From the NCBI GenBank assembly GCA_905221605.1, contig CAJNDS010000455.1, positions 77,501 through 110,000 of the forward strand: a stretch of DNA of 32,500 bases. Direction: 5' to 3'. Of the stretch, positions 9,894 to 21,724 are shown in pieces (position 1 is the first letter of the stretch; each line of letters opens with the position of its first letter). The notes under the pieces are model-generated. The model was not told where the DNA came from. It worked only from the letters and a program-made list of their open reading frames with translations, and ran no database searches. The position numbers and the translations under genes are program-made. The DNA comes from Symbiodinium natans (Eukaryota; Sar; Dinophyceae; Suessiales; Symbiodiniaceae).

Positions 9894-10242
9894 TCTGGGT
9901 CTCTGCGTCTCCGCGTCTCTGTGTCTCTGTGTCTCTGTGTCTCTGTGTGTCTGTGTGTCTGTGTGTCTGTGTGTCTGTGAGTCTGTGTGTCTGTGTGTCT
10001 GTGTGTCTGTGTGTCTGTGTGTCTGTGTCTCTGTGTCTCTGTGTCTCTGTGTGTCTGTGTGTCTGTGTGTCTGTGTGTCTGTGTGTCCGTGTGTCTGTGT
10101 GTCCGGGTGTCTGTGTGTCTGTGTGTCTGTGTGTCTGTGTGTCTGTGTGTCTGTGTGTCTGTGTGTCTGTGTGTCTGTGTGTCTGTGTGTCTGTGTGTCT
10201 GTGTGTCTGGGTGTCTGGGTGTCTGGGTGTCTGGGTGTCTGC
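9893..10242. repeat. 8-bp satellite, GTGTCTGT and variants
   Basis: About 44 octamer units in 350 bp. The left part is GTCTCTGN; the centre is GTGTCTGT with an internal return to GTCTCTGT. The right end is GTGTCTGG and then GTGTCTGC (10235-10242). Variants are grouped in runs and not scattered. The plus strand is T/G-rich throughout. Long ORFs across it on both strands are by-products of the repeat. Confidence 0.95.
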
Positions 10243-11059
10243 GTGCTGCGTGCTGCGTGCTGCGTGCTGCGTGCTGCGTGCTGCGTGCTGCGTGCTGCGT
10301 GGTGCGTGGTGCGTGGTGCGTGGTGCGTGCTGCGTGCTGCGTGCTGCGTGCTGCGTGCTGCGTGCTGCGTGCTGCGTGGTGCGTGGTGCGTGGTGCGTGC
10401 TGCGTGCTGCGTGCTGCGTGGTGCGTGGTGCGTGTTTCGTGGTGCGTGCTGCGTGGTGCGTGGTGCGTGCTGCGTGGTGCGTGGTGCGTGGTGCGTGTTG
10501 CGTGTTGCGTGTTGCGTGTTGCGTGGTGCGTGGTGCGTGGTGCGTGCTGCGTGATGCGTGGTTCGTGCTGCGTGCTGCGTGCTGCGTGCTGCGTGCTGCG
10601 TGCTGCTGTGCTGCGTGCTGCGTGCTGCGTGCTGCGTGCTGCGTGCTGCGTGTGCTGCGTGCGTGCGTGCGTGCGTGGTGCGTGCGTGCGTGCGTGCGTG
10701 CGTGCTGCGTGCTGCGTGCTGCGTGCTGCGTGGTGCGTGCTGCGTGCTGTGTGCTGCATGCTGCGTGCTGCTGCTGCGTGCTGCGTGCTGCTGCGTGCTG
10801 CGTGCTGCGTGCTTGCGTGCTGCGTGCTGCTGCGTGCTGCGTGCTGCGTGGTGCGTGCTGCGTGGTGCGTGGTGCATGCTGCGTGCTGCGTGCTGCGTGC
10901 TTCGTGCTGCGTGCTGCGTGCTGAGTGGTGCGTGCTGCGTGCTGCGTGCTGCGTGCTGCGTGGTGCGTGCTGCGTGCTGCGTGCTGCGTGGTGCGTGGTG
11001 CGTGCTGCGTGGTGCGTGGTGCGTGGTGCGTGGTGCGTGTTGCGTGTTGCGTGTGTGCG
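10243..11059. repeat. 7-bp satellite, GTGCTGC and variants
   Basis: About 115 heptamer units in 815 bp. The main unit is GTGCTGC and the second is GTGGTGC. Rarer variants are GTGTTGC, GTGATGC, GTGGTTC, GTGTTTC and GTGCTTC. It begins as eight GTGCTGC, four GTGGTGC, seven GTGCTGC, three GTGGTGC, three GTGCTGC and two GTGGTGC, so variants sit in blocks. At about 10650-10705 the period drops to 4 (TGCG). Some places hold CTG triplets. Because 21 bases equal three units and seven codons, several frames on both strands stay open as heptapeptide repeats. These are not genes. Confidence 0.95.
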
Positions 11060-13061
11060 GTTCCCAGAGGGGCTCGGCGTTTAAGGCTTTGCGGCTTGAG
11101 GCGCTTGAGCTTTTAAAGAGTGAGGCTTGAGAGCATACGGTGCTTTAGGATACGTTTGGGTTGGGTTGAGGACCTTGCAGCAAGCAAGGATTGCAGGCTT
11201 TAACAAAACTAACGCAAAGCCTGCAACTTGGGCAAGGCTAATCCAAGACAAGATGTCCAAACAATCGCATTTTTGCTCAAAACCTACATCTGTTACATGT
11301 ACATCTGCCCTTGGGATTCAGTCTCCCAAAGCTTCAGGTGTCTTAGCTTAGAATGGGCAAACCATATGATGCATGCCCCAACAACCAATCACACCAATTC
11401 CCTGCAATAACCGCAAAAGCAGAAGCAGCAGATCCAAGCCAAAATGTAGATCGAGTTGTCCAACAAAAGCTGTCTTGTGACGCTGCGGATGAAGCCATTC
11501 ACAAAGTTGAACCCCGAACCAGAGGCGCGGGCCATCCGGTCTGCATTCATGCCGCTCAGCGATGTGCCCAGGCAGAGGCATAGGTCCTCAGAAGAGGAGT
11601 TGCTGCGAACTTCCCTCGCAGTCATAGGCATTCTTCAAACGGTGTGCTGCGCCGACTCGATCCTTAAGTGTTCTTCTACCATACCATGAGATTTGGAGCC
11701 CGTCTTTGCACCTTGGAGCCCGGCAGCGAGACCTCCCTGCTTGGAGCAAGTTTGAATCAAGTTACAGTACATTGAGAAGTGATTTCAAGCTTGTTTTCTT
11801 AAGAACCGAGTACGCGGGGAAACAAACGGCCTGTGAAGAACCATGTAAGGCAGGGAGCAGTTCCTTTCTCCTGCTCAAGCATCCACTCGAAGAGGTCGTG
11901 GCGCAGGTTACCAGAGAATTGAACCTAAGCTGCTCACCTTTGCCTGATCTGAGTTGGCCTGCATTCAAGCCCGCAAGACCCTCAACCGAAATGTGAAAGC
12001 TAAACCTCAGTATGACTTCTAAACTCTAAACTCTACATCCATAGCTCTCTGAAGCCCACCTCAACTTTTAGAAAGGGCCCAGTGGAGCTATGACAACCCT
12101 GAGTAGATCTTGTCGTGGGAACATAGTGCCCAATGTGTTTCAAATCAGCGCGTTTGTCGTGATCTCGGTTTCCGAGTCACTGGTAGAGGTGGGCAACCCA
12201 TAAACCACAGACTACAGCGAGACATGGGCGGGGTGAGCGGAGTTCGGGGGAGTGGGGGCGGAGTCGGTGAGGACATGCCCTAATCGTGCAGGGCCGCTTC
12301 AGGTTGGCACGGCTTGGGGTATAGGAAGCTTAGGGTTTAGCCCTAGGGTATTTACAGTGCACCCCAACGCTTTGAGTTCAGGGCACGACCGGGTTGCTGG
12401 GATCGAACCATGCGCCATGAATCTCATTCACGTGCTCCTGAAGATCTTTTGCAGATTCGGCAAGGACGTCATAGGTGCGCAAGGTCCTAAACTTTGAACG
12501 CTGCACTGGACTCATGTGGTTCAGAATCTTCAGGTTTGACAGAACATCTGGGGAATAAGGCGTTTGGAGGTCAACGTGTGATCTCGCTGGAACGATTCAT
12601 CACTATCTTAAAAGCCAGTTGCCCCGATGAATTCTGGAAGAGAATTCACTAGTCTCCTTTCCCTCTGTGTGCGCTTCCTAAACCCAATGCTACTCATGAG
12701 CTCTCCAACATCGCAGCTGCAGCTCAAAATTTTCAACCGCAAGCGCTGAACCATGATCCCTACAAACTCAGGTTGATGGGATCGGGTCGACAACCGAACC
12801 GCGCACCCAACTGGATTCACAGCCTCAAGTATTAAGGGCAAAGAGTTTGTGCTGCACAGCTCCTGGGGGAAGCCGGCCTTTTGCGGTAGGCCGTCGTGGT
12901 TCTGCCTCTGTTTTGTGCTTACTTCTTGTTTCGGCTTGGGCATCTGTCTCTTCGGATTGTGGTGCCTTGGATTGGTCGACTGTAGGGCTGAGAAATGTTG
13001 AGGTTTAGAGTCTAGAGGGCTTAATTTACGGAATGCGTTGGGCTTACTTAAGGTACTGGGT
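11060..13061. other. Unassigned sequence
   Basis: No gene is supported. Short remnants resembling the telomere heptamer occur (for example near 12328). The minus-strand frame 13237-12608 is one of the longest in the window (209 codons), but it starts at GTG, has no ATG until about residue 98, and its first half is low-complexity Pro, Thr, Gln and Ser. I do not call it. Confidence 0.5.
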
Positions 13062-13111
13062 GGTGATGGTGCTGCTGTTGTTGTTTGGTGTTGCTGTGTT
13101 GTTATTGTTGG
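13062..13111. repeat. Degenerate GTT/GCT-rich low-complexity tract
   Basis: A T/G-rich stretch made of GTT, GTG and GCT triplets with no strict period. Confidence 0.6.
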
Positions 13112-16100
13112 TAGCGGGCCTTGTAACGGATTGCGTGCTTTTCTTGTCCTCAAGCGACGAAAACACCGGCAGGTGATGAGATTGGGGTGGGAGTCCTCAA
13201 CAAAAACACAAAGGCTATTTTGCGGCTTTTCGGGCACGCGTCCGCCGATGTCTCGGCGTCAAGAAAGTCAAAACTGCGTGCTTTTTAAAATGTGGGTTGT
13301 GAGAATGGCACAAAAATGGCACAAAGAGCGTGTCGGTTGGGTGTTGACACCATGCCGGACCATGCCCCCTAAGGCCTAAACGATGGCTGCGCCTCCGGAG
13401 GCTGAAAGTCTCAAACCCCTTTTCCCTCGAGACCAAAACCGAAAGCTCCGATTTGCCTAAAAGTCCTAGACTCCCCCGAAGACTCCCCCGAACTCCCAAG
13501 CCACAAACATTCCTGGTCCAGGCCCCAGCTCCCGAAACCTCTACCCCTCAAAGCCTTCGCCTTACTCAGCCCTCACAGAACTAACTTGGACCAACCCAAA
13601 GCCTACGAGGCCCACAAGCAAGCGAACGCCGCCTCAAAAAAAAAGGCATGGTGCTGAACCCAGTTGTGCATCAACTTGTTCTGGTGCAGAAGTACCTGAC
13701 AGCTCTCCTAGCTTATTGTTGGGATGCAGCCCCAAAGCCCAGATCCCCAAGCCTGCCCACAGCACTCCTCAACTTTTGGAACGCTCGACAGCCTCCCTTG
13801 AATCTCGGGAAATCGGCTACCATTACAGTGGCAGTGGCTGCTGGATGGGAGTGACTAGCAATCGTACGTTGCCCAATGCCATAGATGGTCCTTGCAATGA
13901 CAAATGCTCTAAAGGCGACATGGAACGCCCTGTCCGTTCATCCAAAGCCCGGGAAGCCCCCTTCCCCCCACACCCCAAGCCGAGAAACCAAACATTGATG
14001 CGCGTAGGTGGGAAGGGCATCCAGGCTGCTTCGGATCTCGCAGGTTAGGGAGACCAGGGGTTTTTTTTCCAGTTTAGGACAGGACTCGAAGGGCTTCAGA
14101 GCTTGAAAAATTGTCTCTGAGAAAGTGCGGAAGTGAAAGCTCCTGGTGCAACTTTCTCAACTACAGAGCAAGCCCCTTTACATCCCTTTACCCTCTACGC
14201 CTAGAGCGGTTAGGGTCTTGCTATTCTTGAAGTGTTGGTGGGCATTCTGGCGGTTGTGATGCAGACAGTCTTGGCATTCGTGAAGAGCTGCCTCGACTCC
14301 ATTGCCAGGTGGGTGTATTCAGGGATACTCGTTTCCCACAAACGTTTCGTCTTTCTTTCGTGCCTGCTGGCACGGCTTGAGCCGTGATGTTTTGTACAAA
14401 CCTTGAGAACCTTCACCCGTTTAGGGTTTGGACCTTGGAGTTTAGTATAGGGCCGAGGTTGACATGTTTCGGGCGTAAGATGGTGCAGGGTTGAGCCATT
14501 TGATGCCCTGCATTTCCGAAACGTGCTAAATCCCTCAACCTCGAGTCGCGAGTTCGGAGGCCGATCGTCGGAAGCAACCAGTGCTTACTTTGGAAGTTCT
14601 AGGCTTCTTAGACAATTGGTGCTTGAGGGATGGTGGGGGGTTTACGATTTGGGGTTAACTAGATTTTTGGGTACGGTTTGTCAGCTTTTTGAGTATTCAC
14701 GGTTTGAGGATTGGCCAACCCACGCGCCTTTGGCCCAGCAACAACAGACTTAGCAGCCTTAGTAGCGTAGTCAGGGATGCCGGAAGCCTGCCAGACACGC
14801 TTAGGCAAGTCCTAACTCATCCTAAGGCTCCTAAACACAAAGCGCTGCAGACTTAGCGGGAGAGCAGAGCCGTGGCTAGGAGGTTCGTCTGAGTCTTGGG
14901 GAATCAAAAACTGCCCACAAGGCTTTGGTTGCTTAACACAGCAACCTTGTAAAATGAGGATCCAGTTGTTTTTTACGCATGAAGTAAGCATCACTAGCAT
15001 CACTCCACCGCCTTTGAAAGGCCGGCGCCGGTGTACGCGCAAGTGGATCGGCTGCGTCGGAGTAGATCCGCGAGGACGTCGACCTTGAAGGCTTGCCAAG
15101 GAGTTTGCCGATGCGCTTCGCAAAAGCGCAACCTTGAAACCCCTAAGCAACCCAGGGTACTGGCGAGCTTTCAGCAGTATCCAAGGGACGGGGCTCGGGA
15201 AGTTCGAAGGGACCCAAACCAAACAACAAGTTCAGAGCAGCTGGTGGGTTGGAGTCTTGTGTTTTGCCGGGCCTTGAAAGGAGTCCCCGGCTTATGTTCT
15301 TAGCCAAGACCGTGCCGAATGAACTTTGTGACTCGGAGAATGAGTGTTCAGCTAGTCAACCTTCAAACATCATACCATACACCAATGCCAAACATGCCTG
15401 GAAATGCATGCAAAATAGGAACGTTGCCTTGGCCTCAAGGACGGCCGGGTCATCCATGTACTCATTGGCTGGTGTCTTGTTGCCTGCCCGTCTATAGGAG
15501 AGCTACAAAACGAAGTTCGGGGTTAATTGAGCTTAGGCTTAAACAGAACTGCTTTTGCGAACCCCCCGCCCCCCTTCGCCCTAGCGACCTGCCCGCGCCT
15601 GGACACTCAGAACTTACATTTCTTTTTTGAACAACAGGAGTCGAAAAACCCATCAAGGTGTTGCAAATGTCTTTGCCGAAGGCACCTAAGATACACCTAC
15701 AGGCTGGAGCATGGCCAGTGCCCTGCCTTTGCACAAAGATTGGGCGGGCATCTACCTCATGGCTACGACTCGCTATCGTTGGACAGCAAACGCACCAGTT
15801 GACCGGGTTTGGGGCCGTCAGCGTGCCCTGAAACTTAAACCCTCCCCCGGAATAGATTCTCTCACAAATCGTCGCATCATGGTACTGGGGGACCACGAAA
15901 CCTCTAAATCCTTGTCGCTGTTGAGGCGAACCCATGAACAGTGATGACGGCTTCTGCAGATTCCAACCCTGAAGCCCTGCATCCTGATGGCATCTAATGG
16001 TTTCCGGAAGCTGCCACACGTGATAGGCAGAAGTACTGGCAAATAGTTCAAACCACAAGACAGGTTGGGCTTCTCTGGCTCTATTGGGAGCACCTTATAC

Positions 16101-16581
16101 TTTCTTTGGGAGGCTTCTTGCTTCGCTCGTCTATGAGCCTCCAGATACTTCTAAAATCACAGTGGCAGATAACAGTTGGGTAAGACAACCTTTCGTGATC
16201 GTCTACAATAGAACAAGCCACAGCCGACTCTTCAGTGCAACCGCCCTAACCCTCAAACCAACGCTGCAAACCGCACCCATACTGCCAAGAACACACACAC
16301 ACAGAGACAGACACAGAGTGACACAATCTGAACTCCAACCTTGATCGGCGCGGTTTGCTTGGTCAGATTTGGCGACGCATCGTGGGGCAGGCCACCTGAA
16401 TGCAGGCAGAGTTTCGGGCACCTGTCAGCCCTGTCAGCCGAATCCGGGAGATGCTCTAGAACGGAAGCGGCCACGCTGTAAGTTCCATAGGGCGATGTGA
16501 GGTTAGACTTTCGGATTTAAGATTCAGCACCGGCCCCCGGCACCAGGCGAATGCCGCAGGTTCCAGTGTCAGTGTCAATGG
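13112..16581. other. Unassigned sequence
   Basis: No gene is supported. The longest frame (16058-15492, minus, 188 codons) opens with TTG, has no ATG for about 42 codons and shows no motif. A short CA and GA microsatellite lies at about 16291-16321. Confidence 0.5.
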
Positions 16582-16603
16582 GTGTGTGTGTGTGTGTGTG
16601 TGT
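16582..16603. repeat. GT dinucleotide microsatellite
   Basis: Eleven perfect GT copies in otherwise unique sequence. Confidence 0.95.
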
Positions 16604-18908
16604 CCTTCAAAAAATTGAGATTTTGGTAATTCACGAGCTTCTATTGTATGAGCAAGGAGCTGCGTGACGCAGGTGCAACAGTGCTGTCAAGAGCACAAGC
16701 ACGGAAGTTCGTCCAACAAAACCCGCGCCAGCCTTTGTGACAACATTTCATGTCGCCCGCTGTTCTGACGAGAAGTTTCTGTTGTTTGTCTGCACCAGAG
16801 CCTTAGCCAAACCATCGGCAGAGGGGGTTTTCCCCAAAGCGTGGCAACCCTTCAGCGAAGGTTGGGATGAGGTCTTCTTACTAACCTTTTGCCTTGCCTC
16901 GTTCGCACGTGTTGATTGTTCTTCTCTTTGTTGTTTTTCGTCTTCTTTTCCCGTGACGGTTTATCTTATTAAGGCGGGGGGCCAGATGATCAAGAATTCT
17001 GTCGCGATGTGGTTTTCTCACATCTCCTTCTTGCTTCATTTTTCCTGTTTTGGCGGAGTCGCGATTTTCGCAAAACCGGCCACTCTTGCGGCACGCACGG
17101 GTCTTGGGCCGCTAGATTCCAGGGTTTTACGGTGTTTTTGCATTCGTCGACACAAGCAGCAACTCTCTTCCCGCCTCAGAGTCATGCGTTCAAAACCTGG
17201 ATTTTCAGCACATTTGAAAATGCCCTGCATCTTTGAGCACGTTCGAAAGCGCGATTACCACCTTCTCGGCGTGTCAGCATGAGCTCTCTAGAATTTGAGG
17301 ACCAGTCTCGTGGCTGTTGGCTGTCATGGTTTGTTGCTTGCTTCTGCTGGGTCTCTCGACTGTCTGGCCTTTCCGTTTTACATCGATCAGCAGATTAGCC
17401 TGGGAAGAGGGGCCATGAGTTGATCACGGAAAGAGGGGGTCATTAGTTGATCAGCAGGTTGGCTCGGCCGTCACCCTCTTCCATTTTCGATGAAGACAGG
17501 CTCTGATTAAGGTTACTGTTTGCTGAATCCGGTTGGTATAACGGTTCAGGGATTATTCTGCAGCGTGGAGCCAGGCTGCATAAAGGTGCAGACGTCTTCT
17601 TTTTGGCTTCATGTCTTGAGGTCTAAACCCAACGAGTGCCCGCTCCGTAGCTTCGGAATTCTGTGCAGCATTTCGGCATGTGCAAATCTACCACTGCTTC
17701 ATATCGACAGTGCTTGCTTGACAAAGAGCTTGCGTCCGGCGGTGTCGGCGACGAGGCCGTGCCAGTGATGCGCCGTCGTGTCACCTGGGCCACCCGTGCA
17801 TCTTCTCTGTCAGGCATGCCTGTGGTTAGCGCGCGACTATGGGTGGGCGAACTGATAACTATAGGACTACTAACCACAGATGACTTTCGGACACCGTTCT
17901 GTGCTGTAAAGGGGTCTGTGGGGTTGCTGATCCACTGGATTCCTAACTGCAGATCTCAAGGTCAGCTTCCTTTGGTCAGCAAACAGCACTGATTTGGATG
18001 CCAGAGCCAAGCGCACAAAACGAGCAGACAAGCAAGACTGGCATAAGGACTGAGATGTCCTGTAAAAGCAACGGTTCCTTGGCAACATGCAAACAACAGC
18101 AGGGCATATGAAAACATTGAGTGTGCGATGTGATACAAACCATTGTGCTTTCATAGAAACACCAGAGGTTGAGAGCACTTGTGCTGCTGCGAAGCTGGCT
18201 GTGTCGTTTTCTCTTGTCAGATTGCATTGTGAGATTGAGGCGACTGACAAAGCTGGAATCTACAACGAGCACTGCAAAAGAGATCGATTGCATGACCCCT
18301 AAACCGACTATGCACGACTTGAAGGCCAGCCTGTTCAAGAACAGTCTTAGCATGTTAGTCTGGTAGTTCGCGTGTCAGGCAGCTCATCGCTTCGTCCTGG
18401 GGTGAAGGTTTCGGTCCAGCTGCAGGATCGTTGAGCCAGATGGCGGCATCTCCAAACTATCCAAAGCAGCTGTGTCACAAGGACATGTTACGGCAGGCAA
18501 ACGTTGAGAGGGGCGCAGGCCGAACTTTACATGCCACAATCTGTCGCTCTCGGGTGGTTGAGTTCTGTTGCAGGAGTACGCGTTTGGCTTACAGAGAGTT
18601 ATGTGGCGTTGGGACTCAGTTGGTCTTTGTAGGTTCAACCCGAGAGATAGCCGCGATGGGCTGGCAGAAGTTTAGACTTGCGTACTGGACTGGCTCTGAG
18701 ATCGGTTCCGACACAGAGGGTCCTCACATCGTATGTGCACAACCATCTCCCACACAGTTTCGACTACTTTCTGGAACGCTTTATATTAGCAAGCACTCTA
18801 CCTCTGCAGCGTGTCTTGAAGTAGCATTCAATTCCATCCCCATCATGCACATAAAACAGAACCGGGTGATATAGACCAACGAGCTCGCATCCCTGGTCTG
18901 AGGCTCAC
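16604..18908. other. Unassigned sequence
   Basis: No gene is called. The plus-strand frame 16737-17282 (181 codons) is long for chance but starts at GTG, and its first ATG is near residue 84. It has many Cys, Phe and Ser residues and no recognisable domain. The plus-strand frame 18431-18874 (147 codons) is likewise unassigned. Confidence 0.45.
17403..17453. repeat. Imperfect tandem duplication, about 25-bp unit
   Basis: 17403-17426 and 17428-17453 share the pattern GGAAGAGGGG ... GAGTTGATCA with a few substitutions and an indel. The GATCAGCAG word flanking the pair is repeated too. Confidence 0.7.
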
Positions 18909-19195
18909 CTGCATGACTTCCATAATGTTGAGCCGCTGCTCTGCTGCACAATTCATCTCATACTTGGAAGATTCTTAGCCGACGGTTTGGAGGTCAGAGG
19001 CCTCCAGCTTGAACAGTTGAGCACCAAACATCTTGAGCAGCAGCAAGCCCTAGCCGTCGGCTTCATCTCAATTAGGGTTTCATTGTCTTTGTTGGTTGCC
19101 CACTTCTTGATCCACCGCATCCCGACTCGCAGGGCCTTGATGGCTGCCCGGTCGGGCTCGATCTGCAAATCTGCTTGATCCTCCTGCTTCTCCTC
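18909..19195 (-). CDS. Candidate two-exon gene fragment, unknown product
   Basis: Minus-strand exon 19195-19025 follows a CTTGCAG acceptor and encodes 57 residues in phase 0. About three quarters of the codons checked in its first part end in G or C, well above the background, and it is rich in Glu, Asp, Lys and Gln (for example ALRVGMRWIKKWATNKDNE). A 62-nt GT-AG intron (19024-18963, GTGCTC to CTTCCAAG) leads in phase to an 18-codon exon (18962-18909) that ends at a strong donor, CAG then GTGAGC. So this would be an internal piece of a longer gene. Within the proposed intron another frame also looks protein-like and contains in-frame TAG and TAA, so a frameshifted pseudogene is an alternative. 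No family is recognised. Confidence 0.35.
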
Positions 19196-20224
19196 CTGCA
19201 AGTCGGGCCCAAGCTTTTGCAGAGCAAAACCACACCCCCAAATATGCCCGCCAAATCCTGTCTCAACAGGGCCTGGGTTATTGGCCCCGAGAAGATTCTC
19301 TGCACCTGTCAAAAGTTGCAGAGCACGGCTTCGGCCTTCGGGGGAAGGGGGGGCTCTTTTGTTGGCATATTTGGCGCACTTAGATTGCCGACAGCCCAAC
19401 GCCAACCCCACAAGAAACAAATGCCCTCAAGACTCTACACTGTGATTTCAGACATTAAGCTTTTGCGTTGAAGGGTCCCCATGCTCTGGTGTGAGGCTTA
19501 GCCTTCTGGAGATGGCATGGAGCGCTGCAAGGCTTCAGGGGTTAAGGAGTCTGGATGTAAGTGCTTGGGGCTTTGGATCATGAGGAGGCTGGCTGCTCAG
19601 CACCAGAAGCAGCCGTTAGACTGCACTGCTCGTGCGTTCGTACGAGCACCAAACTTTTGATGTTGGACCGAAGCCGGGTTCCTAAGACCGACAGCAACCC
19701 TTGAAAGACTAAACCCTGACAGTTTGCTCACAACACCCCGAGAACGGCAGCGTGTCAGATGTGCATCACTGGTTTGATTGGTCCTTGACCTCCTTGGTAG
19801 CACCTGGCTTTGCCTCGCAAGCAGCTGCGGCGTGCTCTGCGGATGTGGGAGTTTTGAAGGTGCAGCTGACTCTGAAGTGCCTAGGGGCGGTGGGAGAGAC
19901 ATGGGTGGGCGTCCTTTCCGACACAGTTCACAAGGTCAGAGCAGAAAACAAGTTGCGGCGTCTCACAGACAAGTCACAGTCAACGTAAACAACTCACAGA
20001 AAGCTGTAGCACAGCAGCACAGCATGTGATTTCTATTTACGAAGAGAAGTGCTTCGTGATGTGCGTAGCAACTTCCTGGCCCTTGACATTCGTAGGAACT
20101 CCATCACTGTTGTTCAACGAGCCAAACAACCAGCTGCTGCACCTTGAAGGGTGAAACGGGTTCAGCGGCAGAAAAGTACTGGATGGTTCAGGGCCTGACG
20201 CCTACGAAGTGCACTGAAACGGTT
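19196..20224. other. Unassigned sequence
   Basis: No gene or repeat is supported. Upstream exons of the candidate at 18909-19195 should lie here on the minus strand if that gene is real, but I could not place one. Confidence 0.45.
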
Positions 20225-20274
20225 TTACAAGCAAGGAGAGGCCTTCTTGTCGTCTTTCTTCTTGGGCTTCGCCT
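20225..20274 (-). CDS. Candidate short terminal exon with lysine-rich tail
   Basis: After a possible acceptor (GGATTTGCTGCAG), a 50-nt minus-strand frame encodes a lysine-rich C-terminus (AKPKKKDDKKASPCL) and stops at TAA. The composition is typical of basic protein tails, but the piece is too short to stand alone and no upstream exon was joined to it. Confidence 0.15.
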
Positions 20275-20281
20275 CTGCAGC

Positions 20282-21343
20282 AAATCCAGCCGAACACTGG
20301 CGGGGCAAGTTCTGTTCTTTTCTGAAAGAATGACCGCGGTAGTGCACATGTTGCCTTGGCACGCCCTGCTAGGACATAGCAGCCGCCAACCCTGGACGAT
20401 TTTGAAGAGGCCCAAGAGGCCCAAACCCCAAGCTCGCATATCTCGCATTCAACGTGCAAAAAACATGCATGTCCTGACATTGATGTCAGAAGAAGGGCAT
20501 TGGTCACTGTTCTCAAAGTCCAGCCTGTACCAGTGTCGGCATTGTTCTAATCCCAAGCTCTGAACTTGGAGGCCCCCCCCTTGAAGGAACTGTCCCAGCA
20601 TTTATCCACTGCCTCTTTTTCCGCTTCTGCGGCATCTGCCTCCTGCAAGACTCTGGCGGAAGCTAAACATAGCTAAAACCATCAACATGGAGACTGCAAA
20701 CTGAGTCTTTGTGGTCGTCTGGAACCTATACAACACAGAACGCTCTGGGCATCCTCGGCATCATCGTCTGCCGCACCCTGCAGTCAGGACTTCTATACCA
20801 GGACTTCTTGCTATGGTAACTGTTGTATTTGCTCACTTTGGCATCTGGGGTCTGGGAGCTGTTTGCATTGGCCTTTAAACTTAGGAATCTGAGGAAGCTT
20901 CGTGGTTGAAATTGGATGATATCTTCCATACATCTTCGCCCTGCAAATTGAACCTTGCAGCCAATTCATTACTCATCTCAACATCAATTCCACAAGCAAC
21001 GAAACCCTGAATCTCCCGGACAGCGAGAGCATCCCTGTTTTGCTCTGCCGCTCACGCATCGCAGCCGTTACAGGCCTCGGCAGCAGAAATGGTTTAGATT
21101 TTAGAGTCTAGAGTTTTGCCTGACATCAGTCAAGGCTTTCTAAATTGAAGGGTTGGGAGCACGAGCCCCAGGCTCAGCAGAGGTTAGCAACGTCCGCCCA
21201 AAGCTCCGGGTTCAGAGTTGAGTTCGAGGTGGCAGAAACCCAAAACAAAAGAATCTGTGATACACAATCACAACAAGAAACTTGAACAGTAACATAGCCA
21301 ACCCTTCCCATGACAGCGGCACCAGCGTGCACCGTTTCTGGCA
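20282..21343. other. Unassigned sequence
   Basis: I see no supportable gene. The plus-strand frame 20144-20563 is open for 139 codons without a recognisable domain and runs opposite the candidate exon at 20225-20274. Confidence 0.45.
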
Positions 21344-21419
21344 GCACGAGGGATTAGAGGCCCCTCACGTCCACCCTAAGACCCCCGCCCCAAAGCATGA
21401 GGGATTCGAGGCCCTTCAC
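21344..21419. repeat. Direct repeat pair, 25 bp
   Basis: 21344-21368 and 21395-21419 match at 22 of 25 positions (pattern GGGATT-GAGGCCC). The copies are 51 bp apart, start to start. Confidence 0.85.
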
Positions 21420-21589
21420 TGCTCCTCTCAGGCCCTGCCAGCCACCCCCCCTCCTGAATCCTCCACATCTGCCGGCCCGGTATGAACCACAGCACCTGCG
21501 TCTAGGACCCACTGGGTACAGGTTTGGATTGTACGGACTACTTCAAGCTGCCCAAACTGCTCTTGGTACTGAGTGGGGTGATGCAGATG

Positions 21590-21724
21590 TGCTCGACCTT
21601 TTCGATGGCTTGGCTTGGGAATGGTTTTGGCTCAGCCAAGTGCTTCACCAAGCAGCCCCCCTGTGTCTGCAACAGTCAATGCAAGGTTCAAACACACTTG
21701 CTCGACCTTTTCAAAGGCTTGGCT
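21590..21724. repeat. Direct repeat pair, 26 bp
   Basis: 21590-21615 and 21699-21724 match at 24 of 26 positions, beginning TGCTCGACCTTTTC and ending GGCTTGGCT. They lie 109 bp apart, close to the 21344-21419 pair, so this locality has duplicated more than once. Confidence 0.85.

Noticed and set aside
9690-10877. Minus-strand ORF of 395 codons made of histidine, alanine, arginine, serine and threonine heptapeptides, and plus-strand ORFs of 339-365 codons over the same DNA
   Set aside because: A 7-bp unit repeats its translation every seven codons, so any frame without a stop in one unit set stays open. Several frames on both strands are open at once, which is a property of the satellite and not of a gene.
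12396-12412. tRNA B-box-like word on the minus strand (GGTTCGATCCC)
   Set aside because: The T-stem does not pair beyond three bases and no A box is found at the right distance.
12608-13237. Minus-strand ORF of 209 codons
   Set aside because: It starts at GTG, lacks an ATG for about 97 codons, and its first half is low-complexity sequence opposite a GTT-rich tract.
21624-21645. Possible relic of the dinoflagellate spliced leader (TTTTGGCTCA)
   Set aside because: Only ten bases match the known leader, the flanking bases disagree, and no full leader or its complement was seen elsewhere in the window.
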